Made by a program: the position numbers and the translations under genes. Shown in pieces: positions 49,082 through 61,200 of a stretch of DNA of 64,000 nt. The notes below the pieces were generated by a model. The model was not told where the DNA came from. It searched no databases and saw nothing but the letters and a program-made list of their open reading frames with translations. The stretch spans positions 391,332 to 455,331 of the forward strand of contig JBBHKE010002380.1 in assembly GCA_037447655.1 (NCBI GenBank), given 5' to 3'. Each line of letters begins with the position of its first letter. Position 1 is the stretch's first letter. This DNA comes from Zygnema cylindricum (Eukaryota; Streptophyta; Zygnematophyceae; Zygnematales; Zygnemataceae).

Positions 49082-49462
49082 CCGACACCAATAATAAAGA
49101 AGCAAACAAGAAGTACTAACCGACAGCTCCTTCGTTCTGGTAGAGTGACGCGGTGTCGATGTGGCGGTAGCCGTCTTTCAGCGCAAAAGAAACAGCCTCC
49201 TCGGTTTCCGCGGGAGAAGCCTTCAACAGACAAAAAAAAATACGAAAAAAAAGATAAGTATGGGAGGCAATTTGAACATATAAAAACGATTTGCTTTTCT
49301 TTGGAAAAAAATAAAGATAAAAGAGTAAGTAAATTACATTACCTGAAAAACTCCCAACCCGATTCGAGGAATTTTTACGCCTTTCGGATCCGGAGAATTA
49401 AAAATTTCGATAAAATCTGTAGAAATGTCCAAATTCTGTAAACGACTTTCCGCAGACGTCAT
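46927..49462 (-). CDS. Aldo-keto reductase, 2,5-diketogluconate-reductase-like
   Basis: NADPH-dependent carbonyl reductase with a TIM barrel; the substrate cannot be told from sequence. Exons, minus strand: 49462-49343, 49220-49121, 48614-48480, 48213-48038, 47672-47547, about 47424-47301, 47022-46927, giving about 290 aa. Catalytic residues are visible: Asp in [10 protein letters not shown], Tyr in LYQNEGAVG, Lys in FVTTKLW, His in YLIHSP. Other landmarks: [18 protein letters not shown] then [45 protein letters not shown] (cofactor-binding loop), DFHILEEDM and VTGWDPT. Exon 4 ends CAG|gcgagt, a GC donor. Exon 5 ends in phase 0 but exon 6 as read needs phase 2, and about 8-10 residues before QIMIRW are missing, so a micro-exon, frame error or deletion lies around 47424-47547. 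Introns are filled with microsatellites. Confidence 0.85.
47826..48033. repeat. 18-bp (GA)-rich tandem repeat in an AKR intron
   Basis: Repeats of attgagagagagagagag (plus strand), about nine near-perfect copies followed by plain (GA)n, lie in the GC-AG intron 4 of the aldo-keto reductase. On the sense strand the tract is CT-rich. Open frames made of Arg-Glu-Ile or Ser-Leu repeats across it are artefacts. Confidence 0.95.
48355..48476. repeat. (GA)n-rich tract in AKR intron 3
   Basis: Irregular gagaggga/gagaga purine run directly after the exon 3 donor. On the gene's sense strand it is a pyrimidine tract. Confidence 0.9.
48663..49103. repeat. 440-bp (AAC/AAT)-rich microsatellite in AKR intron 2
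   Basis: Nearly T-free on the plus strand, built from aacaac, aataac and aacgat words, with a cleaner (aac)n run at 49050-49080. It fills most of intron 2. The sense strand is a GTT/ATT repeat. Confidence 0.95.
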
Positions 49463-50156
49463 TTTTTGGCGTAAAAACCCCTTTTTTGGTAAAAAATTGG
49501 TCCAGAAAAAGTTTTTATTTTGGGAAAATTTTGAAACCCAGCCGACCTTTTGAGGAATCTGAAAAGCTCTGCCACAAAGTAAAAAAGAAGGAAAAAAAAA
49601 TTATGATAATTATGAATAAAAAATTGCATTGAGGAACAAAAAAGGAGTTCAATTTTGCAGAATCTCGGAATGTATTCTTCAAGATGGCAAAAGAGAGAAG
49701 GGTGGAGAGAGCGTGAGAGGGGAAAGTGCGGAGCGAGAGGGGAGGAGGGAGAGAGGAGGGAGGCGAAGGTGGAGAGAGGGAAGGAAGGAGGCAGCGAGAA
49801 AGAAAGATAGAAAGAAAGAAAGAGAGAAAGAAAAAAAGAAAGAAAGAGAGAAATAAAAGTTTGAATACTTACAAATTAGGGTTAACAAGCGCCAGCTTTG
49901 CAGTGATTGCGAGAATTCAAAGTGTGAGTGCGTCAGATAGCGACAAGAAGAATGGCAGACAGAGAGCGTGGAACGCGGTAACCATATAAATAGAAGACTA
50001 GGGATGTGGCAGTGTTTCTTATTTTTCCTTCTACTTAGTTTTTTCGGAATTTACTGTAGTTTCTTGTTGTTCTTCATTTTTAATATGTATATCGAGCACG
50101 ATACAATTTCCCGATATTTCATACGGGACACAAGTCGGTATTCGTATCGCCTACTA

Positions 50157-50373
50157 CACCGTGTATCGCTATTAGGGTTAACAATTTTTTCGCCACTTAA
50201 AACATCTTTTCTCCGTACACACTTGTCCAATTTTCACATAGAGACCGCCAATCGGAAGGTGAGAATCTTGGCTTTCACTCGCAACCGTCAAATCCATAAT
50301 CCGACCATTGTGTACGGAGAAAAAATGGTTTAAGTGGCAAAAAATACATTAACACTAATAGCGATTCACGATG
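50157..50373. mobile_element. Family-1 TA-flanked element
   Basis: TA|CACCGTGTATCGC at the left, GCGATTCACGATG|TA at the right. The interior has cgccacttaaaacatctttt and ccgtacacacttgtccaatt, mirrored near the other end. Confidence 0.8.
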
Positions 50374-51291
50374 TAGCGGAACCGATTGGCAATCCACATC
50401 TGCCCGAATTAATCGGTAGCCGACGCGTGGCAGCCAACGTGGCAGGTACAGTAATGTGAAGGTGTGCAAATCGCTGAAGGAAACGGCAGCATTTACTTGT
50501 ACGTGACTACGTGGCATTCGTCATCGTTCCTAGTTTCCGGCAGGCTAATCAGTCAACCTTCTGCGTTGAAATTTTAAATATGAGAGAAAACATGCCTGGA
50601 TTTGCCTTATTTCAAGTTGTCATTTGGTTTGTACTGATTGTGTGTGAGTTTAGCACTTTCGTACGGTTGTTACATTATAATATTTTGAATAGCAAATTGT
50701 ATGTTGCGATCTTATTTTCAACACTTACTAAAACTAGAGAGTCAGATCTAGGTTGATATCCAGACATTTCTACGGGTCCTTAGCTATATTCTGGACCTTT
50801 AATTGGAAAGTATTTAGAATCTCCATTGAGTAGTTCTCCTTTGGTCGTATGGGCAAATATCCACACTTAAGAAATAGCAATGTTTAGGTGGATGATAACC
50901 AGCCAAAAAACTACAAGAATTTCCATTTTCTTATGCTACAGTAACAGCTTAATGGAAATTTTTGTTTGTGTCTCCAAACAATGCTGTAATTCTGCTTTGG
51001 AAATTTTTCTGGCTTTGAGAAGACTCTGATCTGCTGGAGCTTGTCCCTGAAACCAGCATTGTTTGCTTATCTATGTGCAATGCCAGGCAATGAGAATTTT
51101 AGACTGATCTAGTCTAGGAGGATAGTCTTAAGGTCTGAACATTATGTTGCCAATATGTGTCATGTGTGACAAACTCGAGCCAAACTTGTCATATATAATC
51201 CAGGATAGACATAGTTTTTATTTCAGCATCATCCAAGATAGACAGCACACAATTTCAATTGTCCAAGACAAACAGCAGAGGATCAACACAG

Positions 51292-51496
51292 CACCGTGAA
51301 TCATTGCTGGTAGGAAAATTATTATTTTTTTAATTATTTACACCGGTGATACTAATACTAGTTCAGCTCCAAATGACGTGGCTGATCCTGAATCATCTAA
51401 TGAATTGGCAATAAGAAAAAAAAAGTATTGTTGGTTCAAGGACTGGTACTTAATTCATTATTTTAGAGTTGTTAACACTGGTAACAATACACGGTA
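51292..51496. mobile_element. Family-3 TA-flanked element, degraded
   Basis: Left caccgtgaatcattgctgg, right gtaacaatacacggta|TA. It carries aatgacgtggctgatcctgaatc, the signature shared with 6849-7071. Confidence 0.65.
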
Positions 51497-52222
51497 TAGT
51501 TTCGAATTCGTCACAAGGACCACCAGGTCCAAAGTCGACAACATGACAAAATACGTACAGCTCAAGTCACACAATGTTTCAAACTGGCCAATTTTGACGG
51601 AAGTGATTTGCCTTTTCTTTGCCCACACCATATGCAAAAAAACAATTAATAACCACACATCAGAAGCAATGACGATTTGTCTAAGACATGTTAATGAATG
51701 ATTGAAAGAAAAAACAGGTACTTTGATCGAGAAAAACAAACCTAGCTTTTAAGTCAATTATGAAATAAATCCGAACCCACATTCCTCGAATATGTACAAA
51801 ATTCTAAACCTCAACGTTCTTCAGCACCGAGATCTATCTGACACTTGATCATTCATTTTGTAACAACCAAGGCTCCTTTAATTTGTTATCGTGTGTAACA
51901 AAGCCCTAACCAGATCCTTATCTGATGAAGCAAAATTGCGTTATGCTGCATCTGGTTTGACCAGAAGCATCAAAGGGTGGGTTCCACTCAAAAACGGGAT
52001 AACTCGGAAAACAACCGTCACCACTACACTCTAAAAGGAAGAGTAGTTCTTTCCGATCAGAGTAGTTCATGATGGCACGTAATTTGAACCTTCCGACTCA
52101 CCATCTACAAGACTGTTGCCTGATTGCCCTTTGCGAGAGGACAAAGTATCTGCCTACATTCTACGAGAATTTCCGTCTAGTACAAAAACTTCCATTTCAC
52201 CGTTACATCACTAACACCGCAC

Positions 52223-55200
52223 TCAAATGTCTTCTACCCGTTGGATTTCGCCAATCATAATGCGATTGCTTGTAACACTGAATCCAAGGAGAGAAGGATC
52301 AACAACCTTTTTCGGCTTTTTCCCCTTCTTCTTCGCTGCAGCAGCAGCTGCAGTAGTATCCACTTTCTTCCCAGAAGATGCCTCAAATTCCCCATCTTCT
52401 CGACTCTCCACCGCTCTGCTCCTCGTCTCCTCTTTCTCTTTCTCTTTCTTCAGACTCGTCTCTACCTTCCCTACAAAATTGCTACTAGACCTTACCGGAG
52501 TCATACCGGGTGTATCCTGAATGACAGCCTCACTTACAGGAAATGCAGCCCTTGCCACCGAGGGAGCCAATAAAGCCTTTCGACGAAGAAATTCAGTTTT
52601 GAAGGCTTCCACCGAGGGTGTAGGGCCTAAGTACTGGGATAAGTATTCACCTGCTTCAGCTGCAGTGGACAGTGTCATACAGAACTCCAGCAAAGTCATA
52701 TCTGCAAAACAAAAACCACACAGGGTCAGAAAGAATGTTTCTGAATTGCACGAGTTACAAAAAAAAAAAAAAACCACGAAAAAACATTATTCCACATTGT
52801 GAACAGTGCAGGGTATCAAACTCCAAATGACTCCGCGAGACAGGAAACAGAACCGCGTTTTGCAACATTAGCGGATATGAACAAAAATGTTGCACAAGAG
52901 CTGCATACTCAACATGAGGAAATTCTCTCAATTTTAGCTACAGCCTTCCAGCTTTGCACCGCTGATATTTGAAATTCCCAAACACCTAAACCATTTGGAT
53001 TACTGAAATTATTACATGGTTGCTAACAAAACAATGCTGCCTGAAGTCCCACAACCGCAAAGTGAAAACTATAATTCAATTAGCAAAAAGAGAGTGATTC
53101 TGCGAAAATGGTACATATGAAGTTAGTAATAAGGACGTGGGAATCTCACCTTCATTTCCTGTTAGCTTCTTCATGCTCGACTCACACCACAACCGGAAAG
53201 ATCGTGCCTCTGTGCTTTGCCCTGAAGTCGCCTCTGTAAAACCCAAAGAAATCTTATTAATGCGCGTGTGAGACTCAAAACAGGTATTGATAAATAACTT
53301 TTTGCCAGAATCGAGTAAAAAGTAATGCAAATTTCCTGAAAACAAAGTAACCAGTGAGCTGTTTCTGAAAACTATCAGGTCTAAGCTCACAGACTCTTTT
53401 CTCCCTGCAAGTTTAGCAAGCCACACACTGGTTTCAGTCTAAACTTCAAATAATCACCTTGCTCACAGAACTTCCCTCTCCCGCTCCCTCCCTTCCCCTC
53501 ACACTCTTTCCCTCTCCCCCTTCTCCCTCTCCCTCACCAAGCAAGTCCAGCCACCCATCCATTCAACACATTAGTTCCATATCACCAGTTTATCGTTTAA
53601 AAAAATACCTTGTTTCCCTGTAACTGCTGTCGGTTTCTTCCCCTTTGAGGCACTCTTTGCTGTGCTTCCTGTCGCCGCAAGAGATGGAAAATCGGAGGTG
53701 CTTCGTGACGCAGAAACAGCAGGAGGCCTCAAAAGTGCCGCAGTGGGAGAAGGAGAAGGGGAAGGCTTAACAGGAGAGGCAGTTGGGGCGGATCGTGGAG
53801 GGGGGACAGAAGACACACTTCCACCTTTCTTGGTAACAGTGGCCCCCAGGGAAGGATACTCCTGCCTGCAAATGATGAAGAAACAGGAGCAATGTTTACC
53901 AAAAGTATGAAATACACGGGAAGCAAGAATGATGACTTGGTCTGTCATCAAACCTTCCGAGTAAGAAATACAGTGCAGTTGGACACTTCAAGATGACACA
54001 GCACGTGAAGTGAGGGCGCTATCCCTCCCGTTCATGTCACAAAAAAAGGCACAGTGTTTACCAGTAAAGCATTGGTGTTTGACGTATGTAAGCAAGTTTC
54101 CATTGAACAAGGGACAAACAACAGCTACAAGATAAAGGAGACTTGGGTCTTGTCCTATGCACAATTGCTGCATAACAACACCGACAACTCACCTCTCAGG
54201 TGCCACGAGGGTCTTTTTTGTTCCAATTGTCATTACAACATCCTCCGACTGCTTGTAATCCCAAAATAGCTCGTCGTCATCTTCATGGACACTCTTCGAT
54301 GCTACTGCTCCACCTCTCCCTGCTGCTGGTGCAGAAGAAGGAGAAGATTTTACTGCTGCCACAGGGAAATTGGTTACAGGGGCTGGGGTTGGAGAAGGAG
54401 CATTTGGTCGAGTCCATGACCCTCCTGTCACTGGAGCTGCCCTGGCACGTCCCAAAGATTGCTGTTGTTCCTGAACTAATTGGTTCTTTGCGAGTTCTTC
54501 CATAGCTTTCTGCTCAGCTTGCTGGATTTCCTTTAAAGAGAGAGCTGCTCCCTTTGCAGGTCTAACAGCATTAGAAGCCCAAGCCGGGGGTGGAGTGGGC
54601 AGGACAGGAGCTGGTTCTTGAGGAAGGAAGTCAGCGAGAGAGGCAGGAGGAGGGGATGGAAGTTCAGGATCTGCTGGTTTTTCCTTTCCAGAAGAGGTGC
54701 GAGTAACAACCGGCTCTGGTGAGACAACCGCAGCAGATGCTGTCTTACTGGATTTTGTAGAAGAGCCACTCTTGCTTTTTGTGGCACGTTTTTTGCTCTT
54801 TTTGCTTTCTTTGGCTTCAACAAAGTCGCTTTCTTCTACTATAGGGGCTTGAGGTCCTTCGGTCAAAATAGGTGTTGATGGAGCCTCAGGGACAATTTGG
54901 CTAGGAACTGTGGCTGTTATGACCTCTGCGACCTTACTGAGCACTTCTTCTGCTATGACATCACGCAAACCTACTTTTTGTTCGACTAAATGTGTGGATA
55001 GTCCACCCCCACTTCCCCAAGGAATTCCTGAAGAATCCACCTTGTTCTGACTAGATAACCTAGAGACTCTTGCCTCCTCCTCCTGAATAGCTTTCAAAGA
55101 CTTTGGCTGTCCAGACATGTCTGGAGCTTTCCAAGGGCCGTATCCAGACGAACCTGGTCCCCCGGTACTTGCCAATGGCCCTTCTGCTTGTAAACGCTCC

Positions 55201-58200
55201 ATTTCGAGTCTCCGTTGTTCTGCTTCTTCCTGTTGAATTTGCATCAGAGACTTCTGAGGAAGAGGGGCCGCTGGTCTCCATTTTGGAGCAACAGGGGCTG
55301 CCGCACTAGGAGCTGTACTAGGTGGTGGAGCTGATGAAACAGAGGACACAGATGGAAAATCCCAACCTTGACCGGACGAGACTCCATGATTGTAATCCAG
55401 CCCTCCCTCTGATCCGTATGGGAGGTTCATGGACGGCTCCTTTGAGTCTGAATCATCATGAGTCCATCCACGCCTCAAATCTTGGTTTGCATTTGCTTCC
55501 CGCGAGTTTGGTTCCAAACTTGCACTTGTGTAACCCCCTCTCCCTTCTTCCTTCCTGTTTCGAGAAGCCTCGTTTACTGCCTTACTCCCACGAGCTTGAC
55601 TGTGAGAATCCACAGGTAGCTCTCCCCGAGAAACTCCTTTCCAGTTATTCTCTTGAACTTCTGACCCATCCGCATTTTGAGAGACACTCCTGTTACTGAG
55701 ACGCCCTTCTCTTGTCTGAGACAGTAAAGAAGAACCATCCCCCCTAGAACGTTCCAAAACTTGCTGAGCCACATCTGCAGGCAGAGCCTCAAGCAAGGGA
55801 GCATCAAGCTCATTCGTTGTACGCATTGACATATGAACATCGGACTGTCTTTCACCTCCCACTAATCCAGTTTTCTCTGCGGCGAAACCACTGCTTGAGC
55901 CGGTAGAACTTGCTCCAGTGGGAATTTGCAATTGAGCAAGAAGATTTTGTAAGGACTGTTGCTCAGTGGCCTGGCGAACTGCAGGAGGAGGAGGCTGGTT
56001 CATTGCATGGAGTTGAGCCAAATGGTGAGGCTCTTGTTGCACCTGGTTATGAATTTGCTCGAGAGGAAGCAAAGACTGTAGAGGTAAAGGAACATGTTCT
56101 CTGTTCTCAGATCGTCCAGAAGGAGCTGCTTCTTTCTGTACAAAACGGCCAAGCTCATCGACTTCCCAGACTCCAAGCATACGCATTTCCTGAGAGGGAT
56201 TAGACCCACCTTGACCCTCGATGGGTCGAGGTCTTACTCCACTGCTCAGAAGTTGACCCGTACTCTGCAAATGCTTTAGATGCTCTTCTTGACGCTGCCT
56301 GAGTAGGAGTTGTTCATGTGCTACTGTTCCATACAGCTGATGTTCTCCCAAGGGTGGTGGGTCAACCCTTGCTCGAGATAGAGGAGGATTATTATTCTCT
56401 TGCCTACCAGGATGCTGGTGAAGTAACAACTGATCGGCCAAGGAGGGTGGTGGTTGAGAAATGTGATCGAACATGGCACCAAGTTGAGGCCGGGGAGGGA
56501 GTGGTAAATGGCTGTTCTGCTGTGACTGTTGCTGAAAATGCTGTTGTTGGTGCTGCAAACGGAGGAGATGCTCCAAAGCGGGTCCATGCTGCTGCAACAC
56601 TTGCTCCAGTGGGACATCCGGTGGTATTCCAGCACGCAAAAGCAAGTCCAGCACTTGTGCTTGGATCAAAGGCGGGGATATTTGAGCCTGTCCTGTTTGT
56701 GTTTGTGCCTGTTGCTGAGGGTGAGAAAGAAGTCGTTGTTGGAGCTCTTGTTGTTGTTGCTGTTGTTGTTGCTGCTGTTGCTGTTGCTGTAAATGCAGGA
56801 GTCTTGGGTCTGCTGGAGGCTGAAGATGGCTTGCCCCATAACGCTCAAGAGGATCAGGAATCCTTGCAGGGGGACCAAGTGGTCTCAAAAATGGGGGAGC
56901 CTGAGTACCCTCGACAACGCTTGACCATGGTGGTGCTTGCATTGAAGGTCGCTGTTGCTGTATAAGGTTTTCAGGTACTGAAAATGGAGGGCGGAAAGCA
57001 CCAGGAAGGCTCGATTCATTCCCTGCGGATTCAACTCTACCCTGCATAGCATGAAGCTGGCCCATATGGTGTTCTTTCTCCTGCTGGTGAATCTGCTGAC
57101 CAGGAAAAAGTTCCCTTTGAAGAAATTCTTGCTGGAGTCGAACCTCCTGGATTTTCTCACTGTGTTCTGACTGATGCTGCTGTGAAGGCATTGTGCCCAA
57201 AGCATTATGGAACCCTTGGCCACTAGCAAGATGAGTTTCAAAGCCAGTGCTTTGTGGAGCAGCTGACAATCCAGAAGAACCAGGTACAAGAAGAGAAGAG
57301 CCACTGTGTGCAGAAGAAGGTTCATGCCAGGATGGAGGCGCTGTGACATGTGTAGATGCCATACTTGAAGCAGGTGGGACAGGTTCATCAGCTTCGACTC
57401 GAGGGAAGGCAGACATTCGGCGTCTTGACCTCTCTGGCAAAGCACCAGAAGGTGAATTGGCGAGACCTAAAAGCACAGGGTCATCGGCACCAAATAACTT
57501 GTCCACAGGCAAAACCCCACCTGCCAGAAACCAAAGAGTAACACATGGTTTGACAACTGTCACTTACTGCAAAAACTAAGCCTCAGAGCATGCTTAGTAT
57601 CTTGGTTTAAGAATTCTAGACATGATGCATGACAGAGAACAGCAAATCCTCATTGGTCAGATCATCCCCATAAACATTGTAGCTTTAGATGAATAATACA
57701 TGACATTTAAAAAACATTTGATGCACAGAGATGAGCCAGAAGTGGAGCTTGAAGTACCAGGAAGATCTGATGTCCTTGTTTGCTGCTCCTCAACATCCCG
57801 CGGCCTCACGGATAACTCTTCCGCTATTGAAGTTGCTTGCCCAGTTTTAGTGGTGCTCTCACCATCCTTATGATCTGCAGAAGATGTCATCTCCTTTGCC
57901 TTCTCAATATCGGGTGAGTCACCTCCTGCTTCCAGGCTCTCCTCACTCTGACTAGGTGCAACAAATCCAGGTGGTACAAGAGCCCTCCTTTTTAAATGTG
58001 GCATCACATTTCCTAAAGATTCAAATGGAGTACCAGCCGGCGCATCAGCTACTCTTACAGGTAAATCGATTCCAAAAAAATTGCCTTCAAACCAGCTAAT
58101 AATGTCCGCTCCCAAAAATGGTCCCTGGATATCACCCTGTGGATCCTTATAATACAGTGAAAGTTGCTCAGGGGCAACAGGGGCCAACCCTGGTGGAGAC

Positions 58201-61200
58201 CGACCTGCTAGTCCATCACTGTCAGATACAGCAATTTGTGAACCTCTATTTGAATCAATTCCATTTCTGTCTTCCGCCACGTGACGGATATCACTTTTTT
58301 GTAAATCCTCGTTAACATCACGTCTCGACTTTTCAAGATCCCCATCGTCCCGACCAGCTCCTCTCCATCCTTTGTCTTCTCGGCCTGCCGCTGAATCATC
58401 GCCGGATTTCCCATCTCGGTTTCGCCAGCTATCACTGCGATCATCATTTCCCCACCTCCTTTCTCCATCGCTGGTTCTCCGCCTCCACACCCCATCCTTT
58501 GCAGGACCCTCTTTATCATCTGCCCTTGACCAAGCACGGTCTTCCTTCGGGCCTGGGTCATCACTACCCTTCCCACGCCTCCATGGCTCTGTTCGACCAC
58601 CTGGTAGATAGATATCAATTCAGCTTTTAAGAAAACTACACACTGTGAAATCAGGTTTTTAGCTGTAATTTGTGCATCAAGAAATGGATAAGATTCATTC
58701 ATAAATATTAATATAACCTCCCTGTCCATACTTGAAAATATAGACAAAATCCAGGTAGAGTACAACGGGAGAGTTTCAAGCTTGTATTAAACTGAAATTG
58801 AGCTTGTAAGCATTTATTCCCACCTTCTAATTCGGCTACTGACTCTCCTCGTGATCGATCCCAGCTATCACCACGATCAGAGCCTTGAAAGCGTGCATCT
58901 GCAAGGCGGTCAAATGCACCTCCATCTCCTCCTTGAACATCACCAAAGCCTGGTGCATCAAAGAAATCCTCTTCTCGGTGGCTATCAAATGCAGCCTCGT
59001 CTTTTCCTGCGCGCCCAAAAAAATACAATTGATGCACAAAATTTAAAACGGCACTGAAAGAAAGATTTTTTTTTTTCATTCAAGTAAAAAGTTATGAAAT
59101 AATAGAGGACTATTTGCTTTGCACAAGTAAAAAAAATCAGCGACTTCCAGGGAATTGTACCACTATGCCTCACAAAACCTTCCAGAATAAAACATAAGAC
59201 AATGTTTCCTTCTACCCATCTGCTTCTAGACAAGCTTGAGATAACAAAAAAAAAGTTAAGCTACAAGACCAATAAACACTTTATGCAAGCAAAAACCAAC
59301 AATAAATGTTGATAATTTCAAACCAGGTAATTCACAGGGGAAAAAGGAGGACTGATGAGACATAACCTGATGAGACAGTATTGAAAGCAAAAGAAAGTAT
59401 TGAAAGTCGACTGTTGAGGAAGTGCTGTCCTATGCCACTTACCAGACTTCGAACGATTGCGCCCCCCCACCAATGTCCCCTGTGTTTCTTCTCGCTGTTT
59501 GGATTGTGCCGCGTCTCTCGGAGGCCCATGCACAACATTACTACCGGTCAACTCTCCCTTTCTTATGGCATCAATCAATGCCTGCTCATCAAACAGAAGG
59601 ATATTTACTGTCAGCAGCAACTCCCCATACAGCTGTTACGAAACCAGCAACCATCAAACAACACATGGCAGGTTTACATACAGCAGGAAAAACAAGGAGA
59701 TATTTCCCTGCACGTTTCTCAACAAGATCTTTCTGTTCAGCAAGCTGCAGGAAGAATTCTAAACAGCAGCCACAAAAACTACAAAACCATCAACCGCCTT
59801 AAAACAGGATCCTAAAGGGCCTAACCACTGCCACACAAAAACCTTCAACGAACTCCTGAATAATGCCAAAAACACCCCTATAACTTACAATTGGCCAGGA
59901 TCAGCATTTTACGTGCCAAAACAAGATGAGGACACATGTTTCAAGAAACCAATTTCAGACAGTTTTCGAGGTATTGACTGACAGTTGGCAAATGGCCTTC
60001 TGACATATAAATGATCAAAATTTAACTTTACATGGGGCAGTAGCCAGATGTCAGTCAAACCCGGTTCCTTCCAGCATGAATTTCTAATATCTCACCAGGT
60101 ATTAAATGCCAACTAAACCATTATCTGTCAAGATCATCAAAGCCAGGAAGTAGACCTACACACAAACAACGCTGGTGCCGTTCTATTTGCCAGAGATTTG
60201 GTGAAGAATAAGAACGTTCTATTCAGTGCTAAAGCTTACAATTGAAAGATTTTGAGGAGTAAAAGTACTGCAGTAATGGAACCTAGATGTGCCTCATAAA
60301 GCCAGAGTTGAGTGACTTTCTTAAAAGTACTACCCCATTCAGGATAACAACAAAATTTGAGAGAAAAAAAACTGGCCCCACCTCTTCTTCGGCCGTTGGT
60401 GCAATTAAAGCCAGAGGCTCAACAGGCTCCTCTTGTGTAAGCTGCGGCACATCTACAAATCCCTCTGGGTACTTCGTAAAATCAGCGGCTGTGCTGCATT
60501 GATGGAAAATCTCAAGGAGCTTTCCTTTTGCATATTGAAACGTCCCACTCGATAAAGAAGATAGTACAGCGCTAGATGGAGGCTCTCCTAACCGTAGACT
60601 TGACCGAGCCGGTCCAACTTCCCATCTGTCTCCCCTATCAGGAGTTGCTCCAATTATAGAGCCAGGTGCTGTACCTGTACTGCCCCGACCTCGCCCTACA
60701 GAAAAGCCTGGACTATGAGCCTCCCCTCTCCCTCTACCAGAAGCTGGTACAAATTTTCCTGGCGGGGCTGGTGGAGCCTCTCCACGGCCTCTTCCTTGCG
60801 GACGCCAAACTCCAGGCCGCTGTTCCTTAACTACTTCAACTTCCTTTTCTGTGTCTCCCTTATTATTAACCTTTTCCTTCGAGTTCTCATTGTCTTTCTC
60901 CCTTTCATTATCAACCCATTTGCTGCTGCGAATAATAGGCTCCTTCTCTTTCTCTTCGTTAGCACCCCCCCACCTATTCACTGTCCATTTGGACTCCCGT
61001 TTCTGTTCTGTACTCCTAGGAAATGAGTCTCTAGTATTGCTTTCACTCCACCGTTCCCCACGAGACCGAAATTCCCCAGGATCTCCCCGAGGAGCATCCT
61101 GCCATCGATCCCCCGATCTTCTCGGAGCATCAGAATCCCTATCTCCATCCTTAGTCCAGCGGTCAGCTCCTCTAGTCCTTCCACCAATTGGTACAGTATC

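Larger units (their letters stand above)
49463..52222. other. Spacer between the aldo-keto reductase and EXA1-like genes
   Basis: No gene is recognised. A purine-rich block (49680-49860, gagaggg and gaaagaaag words) lies just 5' of the reductase. Two TA-flanked elements sit at 50157-50373 and 51292-51496. The remaining frames are short and featureless. Confidence 0.5.

Noticed and set aside
48755-49441. Asn/Thr-rich or Val/Cys-rich frames
   Set aside because: Products of the (AAC/AAT)n microsatellite in intron 2 of the aldo-keto reductase.
56318-56965. 215-codon plus-strand frame opposite the EXA1-like gene
   Set aside because: It is the shadow of the Gln-rich exon on the other strand; poly-Ala/Val/Leu arises from complementing CAA/CAG.
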